This document shows, one piece after another, positions 27,231 to 35,367 of a stretch of DNA of 35,437 nt (the first letter of the stretch is position 1; the number at the start of each line of letters is the position of its first letter). Below the pieces are notes generated by a model. That model did no database searches. It worked only from the letters and a program-made list of their open reading frames with translations, and had not been told where the DNA came from. The DNA is from Candidatus Wildermuthbacteria bacterium (GTDB lineage: Bacteria; Patescibacteriota; Minisyncoccia; Minisyncoccales; UBA10102): assembly GCA_016203455.1 (NCBI GenBank), contig JACQMR010000013.1:1-35437 (forward strand), read 5' to 3'. The translations under genes and the position numbers were made by a program.

Positions 27231-27259
27231 TTGACAGACGACAAATGAGATGGTATACA
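27231..27259 (+). promoter_or_regulatory. Consensus promoter for the orphan + strand gene
   Basis: TTGACA (27231-27236), 17-nt spacer, TATACA (27254-27259). Confidence 0.7.
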
Positions 27260-27307
27260 CCAACCACGCTCACAGCCCAAAAAGGGCGGGGCGAAGAGGA
27301 GGGAACT

Positions 27308-28051
27308 TTGAAAAAACTGATAACGCACCGTTCCTTGTCTATCATCGGCATCGTGGGCATCCTGCTGGCCCTCTGGGCCGGCGGAAACGCCCTGGCCGGA
27401 TACTGGACCAATAGCCAAACCGGGACCATTGAGTCCCGGGAGTCCATCTCCCACCTGCTCGACGACCCGGAAAGGGAGGCGGTCCCGGGCAAGACCGTCG
27501 CCTTCTTTGACCGGGTCCGCAACGCGGACCCCAGCGTAGTCTATGGCATGGACTACGATGTATTCTTGGACTTCACATACTCATGGGAAGACGGCGGGTT
27601 TGGAGGACTCGGGAGCATAAGTATGACCGAAGAAACCCCGGTCATGCCAACCGAGGTTACTTCCAGGTTCCGCATCGCTGACCAAGGAATCACCGAAGAC
27701 GGAGATGTCATCTTGACAACGCCGATCGTCAAAGACGATTCGGCCGCAATCGCCGGTGGTCCGTGTTGCTTTGTACCCCCAGCAAAAGTTCGGGTCTTTG
27801 TGGACCCGGACGGGGACGGTCCCCAAGGGAGCAAAATTTACTCGTGGGGTCGCACAACCAACATCACGGATAGCCACACCGTAATCGTTGAGGTCAGGTC
27901 CGGCGCGGACAGCCCGCCAGGCCGGTGGCTCGTGTCTATCTACCCGGTTCGCGGAGAACCGGCGCTAGAAACGCCGGTCCTAGCGACACCGTCCCCCATC
28001 GCTACAATAATAATCCCGTGCCCGTCCTTTACTATCTGCGCCACAGAGTAG
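27308..28051 (+). CDS. Secreted/membrane-anchored hypothetical protein
   Basis: Track ORF starts at 27245, inside the promoter. A TTG start at 27308 is preceded by aggaggg and gives (M)KKLITHRSLSIIGIVGILLALWAGGNALAGYWTNSQTG..., signal-peptide-like. Confidence 0.75.
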   Translation: MKKLITHRSLSIIGIVGILLALWAGGNALAGYWTNSQTGTIESRESISHLLDDPEREAVPGKTVAFFDRVRNADPSVVYGMDYDVFLDFTYSWEDGGFGGLGSISMTEETPVMPTEVTSRFRIADQGITEDGDVILTTPIVKDDSAAIAGGPCCFVPPAKVRVFVDPDGDGPQGSKIYSWGRTTNITDSHTVIVEVRSGADSPPGRWLVSIYPVRGEPALETPVLATPSPIATIIIPCPSFTICATE

Positions 28052-28066
28052 AGACGGACACCAAAG

Positions 28067-28111
28067 CCCCGCGGAACAATCTCGCCAAGAGATTGCTTCC
28101 GCGGGGTTTTT
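28067..28111 (+). terminator. Intrinsic terminator
   Basis: CCCCGCGGAACAATCTC-gccaa-GAGATTGCTTCCGCGGGG-TTTTT. Confidence 0.88.
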
Positions 28112-28140
28112 ACATTTTATACGCATTGGAATACCCTTAA
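28103..28140 (+). repeat. 38-bp direct repeat, copy 1
   Basis: GGGGTTTTTACATTTTATACGCATTGGAATACCCTTAA; identical at 29019..29056. Confidence 0.93.
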
Positions 28141-28184
28141 TACGCATCAGCGCGCATCCAATCCGCACAAGGCATGCTTAAATC

Positions 28185-28484
28185 CTACTCAATGAACTCA
28201 ATCTTAAGCTTGCGACGAAAAACTGAAGCGATTTTTTCAAGAGTACGCGTGCTAAAATTCTGCTGACCCGCTTCCATTCTTGCAACATCGCTTTGACTGG
28301 TTTTTAATCTCCTCGCCAACTCAACTTGAGATAACTTTTCTTTTTTTCGCAACTGCAAAATTTGGTATGAAATTTCTAATTGCTTGCCATATTCATCATA
28401 CTGCTTCTTAAATCGAATGCTCCTTAAGCTTTGAGCAAGGTATTCTTGAAAATCCTTTGCTGTATTGGTTTTTGCCCTATTCAT
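28185..28484 (-). CDS. HigA-like XRE antitoxin
   Basis: LRKKEKLSQVELARRLKTSQSDVARMEAGQQNFSTRTLEKIASVF HTH; overlaps the upstream toxin ORF by 8 bp. Confidence 0.88.
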   Translation of the reverse strand: MNRAKTNTAKDFQEYLAQSLRSIRFKKQYDEYGKQLEISYQILQLRKKEKLSQVELARRLKTSQSDVARMEAGQQNFSTRTLEKIASVFRRKLKIEFIE

Positions 28485-28857
28485 ACATTTTTATATTTTG
28501 TAAAATATCTTGATAATATGCTTGCGCTTTTTTGATTTCAGACATCGGAGTTTTTGATGTCTTTTTTAGAAATGCATGCAATAAAATAATAGTTTTCTTC
28601 ACAAAGGTAAAATAGAATATCCTATGTTTACTCCGACCGAAATCTATTCGTAACTCTCTTATCTTTTCTTTGATATGCCTTGAATACGGCTCGTCTAAAT
28701 ATCCCTCATGAACTCGCAAAAATTCAATATACTTTACCACTTTTGCTTTCTCCTTTTCCGTTAATTCTTCAATGTATTCAAAAACAGGACTTCGGAAAGT
28801 TTTGCTGTCTGTATGGAACTTTACTCTGTACTCTTCTCTGATTTTATTATATATCAT
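28477..28857 (-). CDS. HigB/RelE-superfamily (phage Gp49-like) toxin
   Basis: YRVKFHTDSKTFRSPVFEYIEEL...IRELRIDFGRSKHRIFYFTFVKKTIILLHAFLKKTSKTPMSEIKKA. Confidence 0.88.
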   Translation of the reverse strand: MIYNKIREEYRVKFHTDSKTFRSPVFEYIEELTEKEKAKVVKYIEFLRVHEGYLDEPYSRHIKEKIRELRIDFGRSKHRIFYFTFVKKTIILLHAFLKKTSKTPMSEIKKAQAYYQDILQNIKMYE

Positions 28858-28867
28858 ATATGATATA
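28850..28867. promoter_or_regulatory. 18-bp perfect palindrome, probable TA operator
   Basis: TATATCATATATGATATA spans the toxin ATG; TTGACA at 28888-28883 (minus) with 17-nt spacer to TATCAT. Confidence 0.7.
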
Positions 28868-28988
28868 CCTATTAAAGATACCTGTCAAGGAATAGTCCGC
28901 GAATGATGCTGGATACACTCTAACAAAAAACCGCCCTCAATAAAATCGTCTCCTGACTATCTGCCTCGCGGGCAAAGCAGAAGCCAAC

Positions 28989-29027
28989 GCCCCAACGAAA
29001 ACGCGCAAGCGTTTCCTGGGGGTTTTT
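28989..29027 (+). terminator. Terminator-like hairpin with no obvious + strand gene upstream
   Basis: GCCCCAACGAAAACGC-gcaa-GCGTTTCCTGGGGG-TTTTT. Confidence 0.65.
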
Positions 29028-29056
29028 ACATTTTATACGCATTGGAATACCCTTAA
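29019..29056 (+). repeat. 38-bp direct repeat, copy 2
   Basis: Identical to 28103..28140; ends 5 bp before the capA-like ATG. Confidence 0.93.
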
Positions 29057-29061
29057 CATAT

Positions 29062-30138
29062 ATGGAAAAGTTCAGACCATATCTTCTTGGGACACTTCTT
29101 TACGCTTCCATTCTGGCCGGCTCCGCTTTTTTCTGGCACAACAAATTTTGGCCCGTTCAAACTTGGCCCGACCAAGTTGCGGTGACAAGCGAGGAACAGT
29201 ATATAACCTTGCTGTTTGCCGGAGACATTATGCTTGATCGCGGAGTGGAGTGGCAGATGACACAACATAAAGACCCTCGGTCCGCCGAAGCTTACAGCGA
29301 AGGCGACCCTCGGTCCGCCGTAGCCCCTGGCGAAGGTGACTGGCTCTGGCCGTTTAGAAATATCGCAAAAGACATACAAAAAGCGGACATCGCGTTTGCA
29401 AACCTGGAAAGCCAGATTTCAGATCAGGGAGAAAATGTGGGGAGTATCTATTCATTTCGCGCGGATCCCAAAACCCTGAACGGTCTTGTTTTTGCAGGTT
29501 TTGACATACTTTCTGCCGCCAATAACCACAGCTTGGACTATGGCATGCCCGCCTTGAGAGACAGCATTTCCCGCTTGCGAACGGCCGGCATTATTCCCGT
29601 TGGAGCCGGAGAAAATGCAACAGAAGCATACGCGCCGGCTGTCATTGAGACAAAAGGCGCGCGCGTTGCCTTTCTCGCGTACACCAGCCAAGGGTCTCCC
29701 GCGTGGAAAGCGGGCGCCCAAAACCCGGGAATAGCGTGGGCGGACGCTTCCAATCTTTCTGAAATAGCAGAACGCATACGAGCAATAAAAGAAACCGCCG
29801 ATATTGTTGCGGTGTCCATACACGCGGGCACGGAATATCAAAAAGAACCGGACTCTTTTCAAAAAATGTTCTCTGAAGCCGCGGCAGACGCGGGCGCGGA
29901 CATCATCGTCAACCACCACTCTCATGTCGCGCAATCCGTGGAGCGGTACAAAAAATCCTGGATTGCATACGGCCTTGGCAATTTCGTGTTTGATCAGGGG
30001 TTCTCCAAAGAAACCATGGAGGGCACGCTTCTCAAAGTTCTCATAGACAAAAAAACAAAAAGCGTAACCCGCGTTACGCCTCTTGTCGTTATCATATCTC
30101 CCGAATTTCAACCGGCCATTTCCACGGAATCAATGTAG
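29062..30138 (+). CDS. CapA-like (PGA_cap) metallophosphatase-fold protein
   Basis: LLFAGDIMLDRGVEWQM, ADIAFANLESQIS, FDILSAANNHSLDYG, ADIIVNHHSHVAQSVERYKKSWIAYGLGNFVFDQ. Confidence 0.9.
   Translation: MEKFRPYLLGTLLYASILAGSAFFWHNKFWPVQTWPDQVAVTSEEQYITLLFAGDIMLDRGVEWQMTQHKDPRSAEAYSEGDPRSAVAPGEGDWLWPFRNIAKDIQKADIAFANLESQISDQGENVGSIYSFRADPKTLNGLVFAGFDILSAANNHSLDYGMPALRDSISRLRTAGIIPVGAGENATEAYAPAVIETKGARVAFLAYTSQGSPAWKAGAQNPGIAWADASNLSEIAERIRAIKETADIVAVSIHAGTEYQKEPDSFQKMFSEAAADAGADIIVNHHSHVAQSVERYKKSWIAYGLGNFVFDQGFSKETMEGTLLKVLIDKKTKSVTRVTPLVVIISPEFQPAISTESM
29272..29337 (+). repeat. 33-bp tandem repeat, 2 copies, in frame within the CapA-like gene
   Basis: gaccctcggtccgccgaagcttacagcgaaggc / gaccctcggtccgccgtagcccctggcgaaggt, encoding DPRSAEAYSEG / DPRSAVAPGEG. 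Confidence 0.88.
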
Positions 30139-30581
30139 TACAGATCCAGAATTTTCAATACCCGCAACACCTGCGTTTGCGGGGGAAGACCCTCCTGCTC
30201 ATACAGTTCAATCTGCGCCCTGAACTCTCCCTGCCCCGCAAGATCCAAACTCAAGACCTTGTAACTGGAAAGTTCCGTCCCCAAAGAAAACGCGCCCTGT
30301 TCTTGCTGAAATACCGCGTTCTCCGTGAGAAATCTTGTCGCGAGAGCCGCGTTATCTTGAATCCACGCGTCAAGAAAAGAGGTAACCGCCTTTCTCGCCG
30401 ACTCTTTCTCTAAATGCCGCGCTTGCTCTTTTAACTCCTGTTCAATTTTAGGCAGGCGTTTTTCTTCCAGACGATAATACTGCCACGCCAATACCACCTG
30501 GCCGATAACCACGGCAATGATTGCCAAAGCAACGCCCCTAAAAGCGTCTTTGCTAAAAAATTTTTGTGGCGTTTGCTCCAT
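30108..30581 (-). CDS. Membrane-anchored hypothetical protein; convergent 31-bp overlap with the CapA-like gene
   Basis: 157 aa; N-terminal TM (GVALAIIAVVIGQVVLAW), coiled coil, small C-terminal domain. Confidence 0.7.
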   Translation of the reverse strand: MEQTPQKFFSKDAFRGVALAIIAVVIGQVVLAWQYYRLEEKRLPKIEQELKEQARHLEKESARKAVTSFLDAWIQDNAALATRFLTENAVFQQEQGAFSLGTELSSYKVLSLDLAGQGEFRAQIELYEQEGLPPQTQVLRVLKILDLYYIDSVEMAG

Positions 30582-30584
30582 ACC

Positions 30585-32420
30585 TTACTGATTAGGAGAA
30601 GCGCCTGCGGAAGGAGCCGACAAGCTAAATGCCGCGTCGCTCTCGTCATATATTCCGGTAGCTACATCGGTTACCCGTATCTTAACACTGCCAGGCACAT
30701 ACGGAGCATTAAAGTCAACATCCCATCTGTAATATCCGCCGGAAGAATCCATGCCCTGGCCCGCGGAAGGCAGCTCCGCGCCCGCGGCTCCGGCAAGAGC
30801 CCAGCACGCGGGCGCGTTGGAACCGGGGGAAGAAGTATCTCCGCATACGGAAATTTTAACCTTTTCAATGCCTAAAGAACTCCAGGAAATCGTGTACGGG
30901 CTGGAATTCACGCTTTCCCCTCCATTGGGAGAAAGCACGCTAATAGAGGCGGGAACTTCAGAGACAGGACGAACAAGTTTTATATTTATAACTCTTGTTT
31001 GACCCCACTGCCCGCCTACCAAGGCCTGCGCGCGAACCTCCACATCTCCTTCTTTAAAACGACCGTAGAAAGGATTATTCGTCCATACGGCAAACTCTCC
31101 ATTGGGGCTTAATTGCCCTCCATCGCGCTGGTTGTCATAAATCATTTCGCTGTTCTGAAAAAACCGAAACAAATATCCGGTTGCCCCGGCAACCTGTTTT
31201 ACTTTAAACATGTATCCGTGGGGATACCCGTAATTCAGAACTTGCCCATCCGCGGGATACGCCATTTCCGGAGCAGGGGCCTGCGATCCAACTCCTTGAG
31301 AAACGGGATTGATCCTAAACACTCCGCTCTTTCCCTCCAAGATCCCGGAAGCGGTGCGGGCCGTAATAACAATCTGAAATTCTCCGGGTTTTTCCACAAG
31401 AGACCCTATGGAAACCTCCTGCTCCCCGTCGTTGGGCGTGTCATATGCCAGATGATACCTTGCCGTTCCATAGACCTCGTCAAGCGAAATAAGCGAAATA
31501 TCCTGAATATCCGTTCCCTCCCAGCGCACAACCTGCCTTGAATTCACCGTCCACGCATCTCCCGCCTTTGGTGAAAGAATGCCCAAAGAAGAAATCGGCA
31601 TAGTCGTTATGGGCTCTTGGACATTCTGCGGAGAAACAATACTAAAATAGGCATCGCTGGAATCAATCAGCGCGTAGGATGGATAAGGTTCTCTAATCAC
31701 AACCCTGTAATCATTCCGCGGAGCAATGGTCGCTGGTATTGTCCATGAATATCTTTGAAGGCCGGCGCCAACATTTGTGAGAACGGGTCCGTCTGCGGCA
31801 GGAAGCATAAGTTGAATCTGCACAATCTTATCCGCAGGTCCCGAAAACTTCCAGGTAATATCGTAGGTCTTTCCAACAACCCATTGTTCCGCGCCTCCCG
31901 GCTGTTGACTTCCGTTTGGAGAAATCACCGCGAGAGAAGGAGGATCAAGAATTATTGAATCTGGCGCGGGAAGGGGCGTTGTATTCGCACCGCAACCATA
32001 GAGCGCGTTAAGCTTTGCTCTTGTGCTTTTTCCCACAAACCCGGTCCCGTGCGTTAAGCCGTTTGGAGTTAAAATTTCACTCTTGTATTTCTCTTGAAAA
32101 CCAACCACGGCAGAAGCGATCTGTTCGGTAAACTCATACGCGCCTCCCATTGCCTCAAGGTTTGGAAATCCGTTCTTGATAAGCGCGGTTCGCAAGGCCT
32201 TCGCGCCTTCTCCGCTGTCTCCAATTTTTAAATTCGCGGTAAAATTATAACACCATGCCGTGCTCACGCCCTGCAGTTCTCCAAGCTGTGCCTGGAGTTG
32301 CTGAATCTGCGCCAAAAGCCCCTGAATTTGAGCTTGAATCTCTTGAGCCGTTACCGCGTGCGCGGGAGCGCCAACAAACAGAAAAGAAAGAACCGCGAAC
32401 GAAAAGAGTATTTTTTTCAT
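30585..32420 (-). CDS. Secreted surface protein with PG-binding-like N-terminus
   Basis: MKKILFSFAVLSFLFVGAPAHA signal; CYNFTANLKIGDSGEGAKALRTALIKNGF...HGTGFVGKSTRAKLNALYGCG; Ig-like repeats ISVLSPNGGESVNSSPYTISWSS. Confidence 0.85.
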   Translation of the reverse strand: MKKILFSFAVLSFLFVGAPAHAVTAQEIQAQIQGLLAQIQQLQAQLGELQGVSTAWCYNFTANLKIGDSGEGAKALRTALIKNGFPNLEAMGGAYEFTEQIASAVVGFQEKYKSEILTPNGLTHGTGFVGKSTRAKLNALYGCGANTTPLPAPDSIILDPPSLAVISPNGSQQPGGAEQWVVGKTYDITWKFSGPADKIVQIQLMLPAADGPVLTNVGAGLQRYSWTIPATIAPRNDYRVVIREPYPSYALIDSSDAYFSIVSPQNVQEPITTMPISSLGILSPKAGDAWTVNSRQVVRWEGTDIQDISLISLDEVYGTARYHLAYDTPNDGEQEVSIGSLVEKPGEFQIVITARTASGILEGKSGVFRINPVSQGVGSQAPAPEMAYPADGQVLNYGYPHGYMFKVKQVAGATGYLFRFFQNSEMIYDNQRDGGQLSPNGEFAVWTNNPFYGRFKEGDVEVRAQALVGGQWGQTRVINIKLVRPVSEVPASISVLSPNGGESVNSSPYTISWSSLGIEKVKISVCGDTSSPGSNAPACWALAGAAGAELPSAGQGMDSSGGYYRWDVDFNAPYVPGSVKIRVTDVATGIYDESDAAFSLSAPSAGASPNQ

Positions 32421-32424
32421 GCGA

Positions 32425-32880
32425 TTAACGATCGGGCAAAAGCCCCTTAACTATTGTATTTACCAAAGCTCCGTCTGCCTTTCCCCTGGTTTGGGGAGCC
32501 AGCAAGGCCATAACCTTTCCAATATCCTGGGGCGTCTTCGCGCCCGATTTTGCAATTGCCTCTTTTGCCAGCTCCATAACTTCCTGCTCCGACAACTGGG
32601 CGGGGAGATAGGTCAAAAGAACCGCAAGCTCTTGTTTTTCTTTCTCCGCCAATTCGGGCCTTCCGCCCTTTTCAAACACTTCGGCTGATTCTCTGCGTTT
32701 TTTCGCCTCGGTTGCGATAACCGCCTGTATGACCTCCGAAGACACGCCCGCGCCGCTCGCGCCTTCTTTTTCTTTTACCAAAAGCGCGGCGAGCGCCATG
32801 CGCAAAACTCCCACGCGCACCGAATCGCCCGCTTTCATGGCGGCTTTCAAATCCTCCTTTAACGCTTCTTTTGAAATCAT
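32425..32880 (-). CDS. GatB/YqeY domain protein
   Basis: LKEDLKAAMKAGDSVRVGVLRMALAAL...SGAKTPQDIGKVMALLAPQTRGKADGALVNTIVKGLL. Confidence 0.9.
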   Translation of the reverse strand: MISKEALKEDLKAAMKAGDSVRVGVLRMALAALLVKEKEGASGAGVSSEVIQAVIATEAKKRRESAEVFEKGGRPELAEKEKQELAVLLTYLPAQLSEQEVMELAKEAIAKSGAKTPQDIGKVMALLAPQTRGKADGALVNTIVKGLLPDR

Positions 32881-32881
32881 G

Positions 32882-33127
32882 CTAGATTCTGCCTAATTTT
32901 TTCAAACGATCCTGCTCTTTCTGTTTGATAAGCTTTTTTAACACAAGAGCGCGGCGCACCTGGTCTGACTTTACGCGCTTTTTAAACTGCGTTTTCTTTA
33001 CCGCAATCAAAATGCCGCTGTCTTTCAAGCGCTTGGTAAACCTGCGAATCAGGGACTGATTTGTCTCCCGTTCCTGCTTTTTTATCTCAAATTTTGGAGT
33101 AGTAGTTCTCATATATATCGTCTTCAT
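32882..33127 (-). CDS. rpsU: 30S ribosomal protein bS21-like
   Basis: ETNQSLIRRFTKRLKDSGILIAVKKTQFKKRVKSDQVRRALVLKKL. Start codon could be the second Met. Confidence 0.75.
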   Translation of the reverse strand: MKTIYMRTTTPKFEIKKQERETNQSLIRRFTKRLKDSGILIAVKKTQFKKRVKSDQVRRALVLKKLIKQKEQDRLKKLGRI

Positions 33128-33447
33128 TCTATCGTGCCAATCAGATGCAAGTGCATGTGATCCACCACCTGCCCCCCTTCTCTGTTGACATTCATGGCTA
33201 TCTTGTATCCTGGCAAACGCTTCCCAGACGCGACCTTTTGAGCTGTTAGCAACAAATCTCCCAATAACCCCCTGTCCGCCTCTGTGGCGTGACTAAGAGA
33301 AACAATATGCTTTTTTGGCACGCAAAGCAAGTGCAGTGGAGCTACGGGTTTAATATCTTTAAACACCGCGAACTTCTCATCTTCATATTCCATGTCAGCC
33401 GGAAGCTCCTTGGCTATAATCTTGCAAAACACGCAATCTTCATGCAT
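33124..33447 (-). CDS. HIT family hydrolase (HinT-like)
   Basis: CVFCKIIAKELPADMEYED...HLLCVPKKHI...VNREGGQVVDHMHLHLIG. Confidence 0.93.
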   Translation of the reverse strand: MHEDCVFCKIIAKELPADMEYEDEKFAVFKDIKPVAPLHLLCVPKKHIVSLSHATEADRGLLGDLLLTAQKVASGKRLPGYKIAMNVNREGGQVVDHMHLHLIGTIE

Positions 33448-33494
33448 ATATGCGCAACCTCCGAGTTTAAGTTTTAATGCAACAACGCTCTATG

Positions 33495-34808
33495 TTATTT
33501 ACTGTTTTTGAGCCGCTGTTTCAGTTCATCGGCAACCTTTTCCATTCGCACGGTTTCTTGCTCGCCCGTATCCATCTTCCGCAGAACAATGGTGCCGTCC
33601 AAAATCTCTCTCTGCCCCAAAATCAGGGTGTACTCAACGCCAAGCTTGTCTGCTTTGGCAAGCTGGGTGCGCAAAGAATCCCGCCCCAAGGACTCCCCAA
33701 TGTTAATCTTTGCTTTTCGCAATTCCTCCAAGAGCTTTAAGGTTTTTTTCTTTGGCAAATCTCCCAACTGCGCAAGAAACACCCGGGGACCGGGAATCTG
33801 CGCGGGAGGCAATCCCCTTTCTTTCATTAAAGCGACAATGCGCTCCACTCCGGCGGCGGCCCCGCTCGCGGGAACATCTTTTCCGCCAAGAATTTTTACA
33901 AGATTATCGTATCTTCCCCCTCCAACCAGCGCGCTTCTCTGCAATACGGTTTCTCCTCCTTCTTCGGGCTGAATTTGCTTATCCGTAAATATTTCAAACA
34001 CGGTTTTGGTGTAATAATCCAGGCCGCGCACCAAATAAGGGTCCAAATGATACGGAAGATCGGCCTCGTCTAAAAATTCCAGCAGGGACTTAAAATGCGC
34101 CTTGCATCCTTCGCACAGGTGATCAATAATCTGCGGGGCCTGGAGTTTTACCCGCTGGCACTTCTCGTCTTTGCAGTCCAGCGTTCTTAAGGGGTTTTCT
34201 TTCATCCTGCGCTTGCAGTTCTGGCATAACGCGTTCTGGCGCGGGCGCAGATAATTCGCAAGCACCTTTTTGTAATACGGCCTGCATTGAACATCCCCGA
34301 TGGAGTTCACCTCCACGATCAAATGGCCGAATTTAAGCTCTTTCAAGACGGTATAAAAAATCTGGATAATCTGGGCGTCAATCGCAGGACTCTGCTCTCC
34401 AAACACCTCAAAATCAATCTGATGAAACTGCCGAAACCTTCCCGCCTGCGGATTCTCGTATCTAAAAAGAGGGCCGTAGGTATAGAGCTTGACCGGCTGG
34501 GGCCAAGACAGCATGCCGTGCTGGTTGTACGCGCGCACAATGCCCGGAGTAAATTCGGGCCGAAGAGCAAGGGTGTCTCCCCCCTTGGTTTTTATGCTAA
34601 ACATTTCTTTCTCCACGATGTCCGTGCCAAGACCGGTACCCCGCTCATACAGTTCAATGTTTTCCACCACGGGAACCGTGATCTTTTCAAACCCGTAAAA
34701 CTGGGCGATTTCGTCTGTTGCCTGAAAAATCCGCTGAAAATACGGCTGATCTTCTGGCAATATGTCGTGCATGCCCGCAGGCGTTTGAAATTTTGATTGC
34801 TTTGACAT
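33495..34808 (-). CDS. hisS: Histidyl-tRNA synthetase
   Basis: MSKQSKFQTPAGMHDILPEDQPYF; LRPEFTPGIVRAY; LVRGLDYYTKTVFEIF; GGGRYDNLVKILGG. Track ORF extends to 35042; 34808 is the family-consistent start. Confidence 0.94.
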   Translation of the reverse strand: MSKQSKFQTPAGMHDILPEDQPYFQRIFQATDEIAQFYGFEKITVPVVENIELYERGTGLGTDIVEKEMFSIKTKGGDTLALRPEFTPGIVRAYNQHGMLSWPQPVKLYTYGPLFRYENPQAGRFRQFHQIDFEVFGEQSPAIDAQIIQIFYTVLKELKFGHLIVEVNSIGDVQCRPYYKKVLANYLRPRQNALCQNCKRRMKENPLRTLDCKDEKCQRVKLQAPQIIDHLCEGCKAHFKSLLEFLDEADLPYHLDPYLVRGLDYYTKTVFEIFTDKQIQPEEGGETVLQRSALVGGGRYDNLVKILGGKDVPASGAAAGVERIVALMKERGLPPAQIPGPRVFLAQLGDLPKKKTLKLLEELRKAKINIGESLGRDSLRTQLAKADKLGVEYTLILGQREILDGTIVLRKMDTGEQETVRMEKVADELKQRLKNSK

Positions 34809-34812
34809 TTTT

Positions 34813-35367
34813 TTAATGCTGTTCCACGAATTGTTCCATTGGCACAAATGACTTGAGAGAAAACACCCTCCACAATGCCTTCCCGATAATGTCTTTTCTC
34901 GGAAGAACCCCCCATCGCCTGGAATCGGAAGAGAACGGCCTGTTATCCCCCATGACAAAGTATTCGCCGTCATCAAGAGAAGCACGCACATCTCCCGGAG
35001 TTTCCAGGGTTTCAGGCAAATACGCTGTCTCGTCCAGAACAAGAGGCGCTATATCCGTTCTATATATGGTAACCTTTCCGCCTTTGACCTCCACTGTCTC
35101 CCCGGGCAACCCGATAATCCGCTTAATAAACCGCTGGGAAGTATCCAGGGGATACTTCAAGACAATAACATCTCCTCTTTCCGGCGCTGAAAAACGGTAT
35201 GAAATTTCGTCCACGATAAGATAATCCCCGCTATGGTAGTTGGTTTCCATGGAATCCCCCTTAACCAAAAAGGGCTGGAACACAAAAGCCCGCAAAGGAA
35301 GCACGATAACCAAAGCTATGAGCACCACTTTCGCAACCTCAAACCCGAATGACACAATGCTTTTCAT
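34813..35367 (-). CDS. lepB: Signal peptidase I
   Basis: FVFQPFLVKGDSMETNYHSGDYLIVDE; RGDVIVLKYP...FIKRIIGLPGETVEVKGG; YFVMGDNRPFSSDSRRWG. Confidence 0.94.
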   Translation of the reverse strand: MKSIVSFGFEVAKVVLIALVIVLPLRAFVFQPFLVKGDSMETNYHSGDYLIVDEISYRFSAPERGDVIVLKYPLDTSQRFIKRIIGLPGETVEVKGGKVTIYRTDIAPLVLDETAYLPETLETPGDVRASLDDGEYFVMGDNRPFSSDSRRWGVLPRKDIIGKALWRVFSLKSFVPMEQFVEQH

